Shown: piece after piece, positions 63,002 through 64,000 of the stretch
Layout: every line of letters starts with the position of its first letter
How positions within the stretch are numbered: position 1 is the stretch's first letter
Assembly: GCF_021545845.1 (NCBI RefSeq)
Contig: NZ_CP088923.1
Location: 806,001-870,000 of the forward strand
Direction: 5' to 3'
DNA: 64,000 nucleotides
From: Rhodanobacter thiooxydans
GTDB taxonomy: Bacteria > Pseudomonadota > Gammaproteobacteria > Xanthomonadales > Rhodanobacteraceae
The notes under the pieces: generated by a model
The model's database searches: none
Told to the model about the DNA's origin: nothing
What the model saw: only the letters and a program-made list of their open reading frames with translations
Translations under genes and position numbers: made by a program

Positions 63002-63682
63002 AGCAAGAGCTTTCGTGCGCCTTCGGCGCGCGAGTTACTTTCTCTTTGCGTGGCCAAAGAGAAAGTAACCAAAGAGAAAGGCCACCCCGCTTGGCGCTTG
63101 CCGGACATCCTGTCCGGCAAGTCCGTGAGCCGGGGCCGGGCTTTTCGACCGGACTCCTGTCCGGGCGAAAAGGAGTCGACATCCCTGTCGACTCCCCTGC
63201 GGGCCTGTCGACCCCGGCTCACCGCCGCACAGGGGCCCCGGGTAGAGCTGCGGGCCATCCTGGCCCGCACTCGGTGATGAAGCGGAAAGCAACAGCCACA
63301 GCAAAGCACCGCTTTGCTGTGGCTTCGCTCTCGCTCTTGCTCTTGATCTGGTTCTTCTGAAGAGTGCGCGCCAGGAGGGCGCGCTGCTCTACCCGGGGTC
63401 CCCTCTGCAGCGGCGGGCGGGTGGTGGAAAAGCCCGCAGGGTGGCCGGCAGGGATGCCGGCCAGTTTGGCGTCAGCACAGGCAACGGCATGGATGCCGGA
63501 GTTGAGGCAACGCAGGAGCGGTTGCCCGATGTGCTGTCGACAAACCCCACCACCCGGTCGCGGACCTTGCGGGCAGGATGCCCGCAAGGCGCGTAAGCGG
63601 GGTGCCCCTCTCTTTGGTTACTTTCTCTCGGGCAAGCGAGAGAAAGTAACTCGCCCTCCGCAGGAGGGTGAAAGCTCTTGCT
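63002..63682. repeat. 681-bp composite inverted-repeat element between hemB and pyrC
   Basis: Outer ends AGCAAGAGCTTTC (63002-63014) and its complement (63670-63682). Proceeding inward both arms carry matching blocks: a GC hairpin, GAGTTACTTTCTC and GAGAAAGTAAC, CACCCCGCTT, a hairpin (TTGCCGGAcatccTGTCCGGCAA on the left, CTTGCGGGcaggatGCCCGCAAG on the right), CGGGCTTTTC, then AGGGGCCCCGGGTAGAGC (63231-63248) with a near-complement at 63383-63404. The central loop has a CAGCAAAG/CTTTGCTG hairpin. It nests a five-hairpin fragment at 63486-63531. No ORF in it looks real. Confidence 0.8.
63486..63531. repeat. Fragment of the five-hairpin repeat nested in the 681-bp element
   Basis: GGCATGGATGCC followed by GTTGAGGCAACGCAGGAGCG and GGTTGCCCGATG, i.e. 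hairpins H2 and H3 of the five-hairpin repeat without H1, H4 or the outer stem. Confidence 0.7.
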
Positions 63683-63729
63683 CGTGGAGGACTGGCAGCC
63701 CGGGCCCAAAGCATGGTGGCGCGATACCA

Positions 63730-63748
63730 TTGCGATCTCCGATCGCAA
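63730..63748 (+). promoter_or_regulatory. Dyad in the pyrC leader
   Basis: TTGCGAT, loop CTCCG, ATCGCAA: 7-bp arms, 17 bases before the pyrC ATG. It could be an operator or a leader hairpin; pyrC of E. coli is regulated through a start-site hairpin, but this one is placed differently. Confidence 0.4.
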
Positions 63749-63764
63749 CCCGAGTTCGCCCGCC

Positions 63765-64000
63765 ATGACGCCCCCGCGCCTAGAAATCACCCGCCCCGAC
63801 GACTGGCACCTGCACCTTCGCGACGGCGACGCGCTGGCTTCGGTGGTCGGCCACACCGCGCGGCGTTTCGCCCGCGCCATCGTGATGCCGAACCTGAAGC
63901 CGCCGGTGACCACGGTGGCGCAGGCCGAGGACTATCGTCGGCGCATCCTTGCCAGCTTGCCGGCGGGCGCGCGCTTCCAGCCGTTGATGACGCTGTATCT
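63765..64000 (+). CDS. pyrC: PyrC, dihydroorotase (3' end outside window)
   Basis: First 78 residues of a dihydroorotase that closes carbamoyl-aspartate to dihydroorotate in pyrimidine synthesis. [21 protein letters not shown] carries the metal HxH (HLHLRDG, residues 15-21) and matches the E. coli-type PyrC, as does [17 protein letters not shown] at 63765 is the first in frame. The gene continues beyond the window. Confidence 0.95.
   Translation, partial: MTPPRLEITRPDDWHLHLRDGDALASVVGHTARRFARAIVMPNLKPPVTTVAQAEDYRRRILASLPAGARFQPLMTLY

Overview
The window is 64 kb of GC-rich gammaproteobacterial chromosome. Gene content and order (ttcA-tyrB-rdgC, rpmB-rpmG beside secB-gpsA, an AaeBXA-like efflux operon, plsB, ubiJ-ubiB) and several dense families of intergenic palindromic repeats point to Xanthomonadales, most likely Rhodanobacteraceae (Rhodanobacter-like). 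That placement is inference from gene content; no rRNA or other phylogenetic marker was tested. I see no rRNA, tRNA, insertion sequence, integrase, prophage or CRISPR array. Coding density is about 90% and almost all genes are housekeeping or common accessory genes. The first gene (ubiB) and the last (pyrC) are cut by the window edges.

Layout. 1-3 kb: ubiJ-ubiB (ubiquinone) and trmL (tRNA wobble methylation) on the minus strand. 3-6.6 kb: periplasmic M16 protease and a DUF4156 lipoprotein. 6.6-10.5 kb: a MarR regulator leading an efflux operon (FUSC, DUF1656, HlyD). 10.6-17.1 kb: pssA, GNAT, YdcH, ttcA, tyrB, rdgC and a YgjP-like metalloprotein. 17.1-28.4 kb: lipid-modifying and hydrolytic enzymes (fatty acid hydroxylase, alpha/beta hydrolase, M1 aminopeptidase, prolyl iminopeptidase, Tat-exported phosphoesterase), a GGDEF-EAL membrane protein, a DUF2269/SDR-DoxX pair and an Lrp regulator facing an EamA exporter. 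29.4-30.9 kb: a two-gene FmdE-like/DUF2249 module between inverted copies of a structured repeat. 30.9-38 kb: ubiE, amidohydrolase, plsB, lipoprotein, acid phosphatase. 38-45 kb: AI-2E permease, rep helicase, FAD oxidoreductase, tdk, an unknown protein, a nitroreductase. 45-49.4 kb: mutM and a Gld-type ABC system. 49.5-56.7 kb: acyl desaturase, rpmG, rpmB, secB, gpsA, a SNF2 helicase. 57-64 kb: HAD phosphatase, an unknown exported protein, glucokinase, an S53 protease, hemB and pyrC, with a 681-bp palindromic element between the last two.

How the genes connect. Three are ubiquinone genes (ubiB, ubiJ, ubiE), although ubiE is 29 kb from the other two. Envelope lipid synthesis is well represented (pssA, plsB, gpsA, desaturase, hydroxylase), as are export and envelope processes (secB, AaeBXA-like efflux, Gld-type ABC, lipoproteins).

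The most unusual signals are intergenic. At least five repeat families occur: GTAG-type REP elements, inverted 7-bp heptad arrays, a CTCCCCTGC family, a five-hairpin element of about 200 bp in three copies plus a fragment, and the 681-bp composite inverted repeat. In nine genes the stop codon lies inside, or forms the base of, one of these repeats. The five-hairpin element shows a compensatory base change between copies. Two inverted copies of it enclose the FmdE-like/DUF2249 pair, which has an FNR/DNR-type box placed at -41.5 from a predicted start site. I consider this module and the stop-codon-linked repeats the best candidates for something undescribed.
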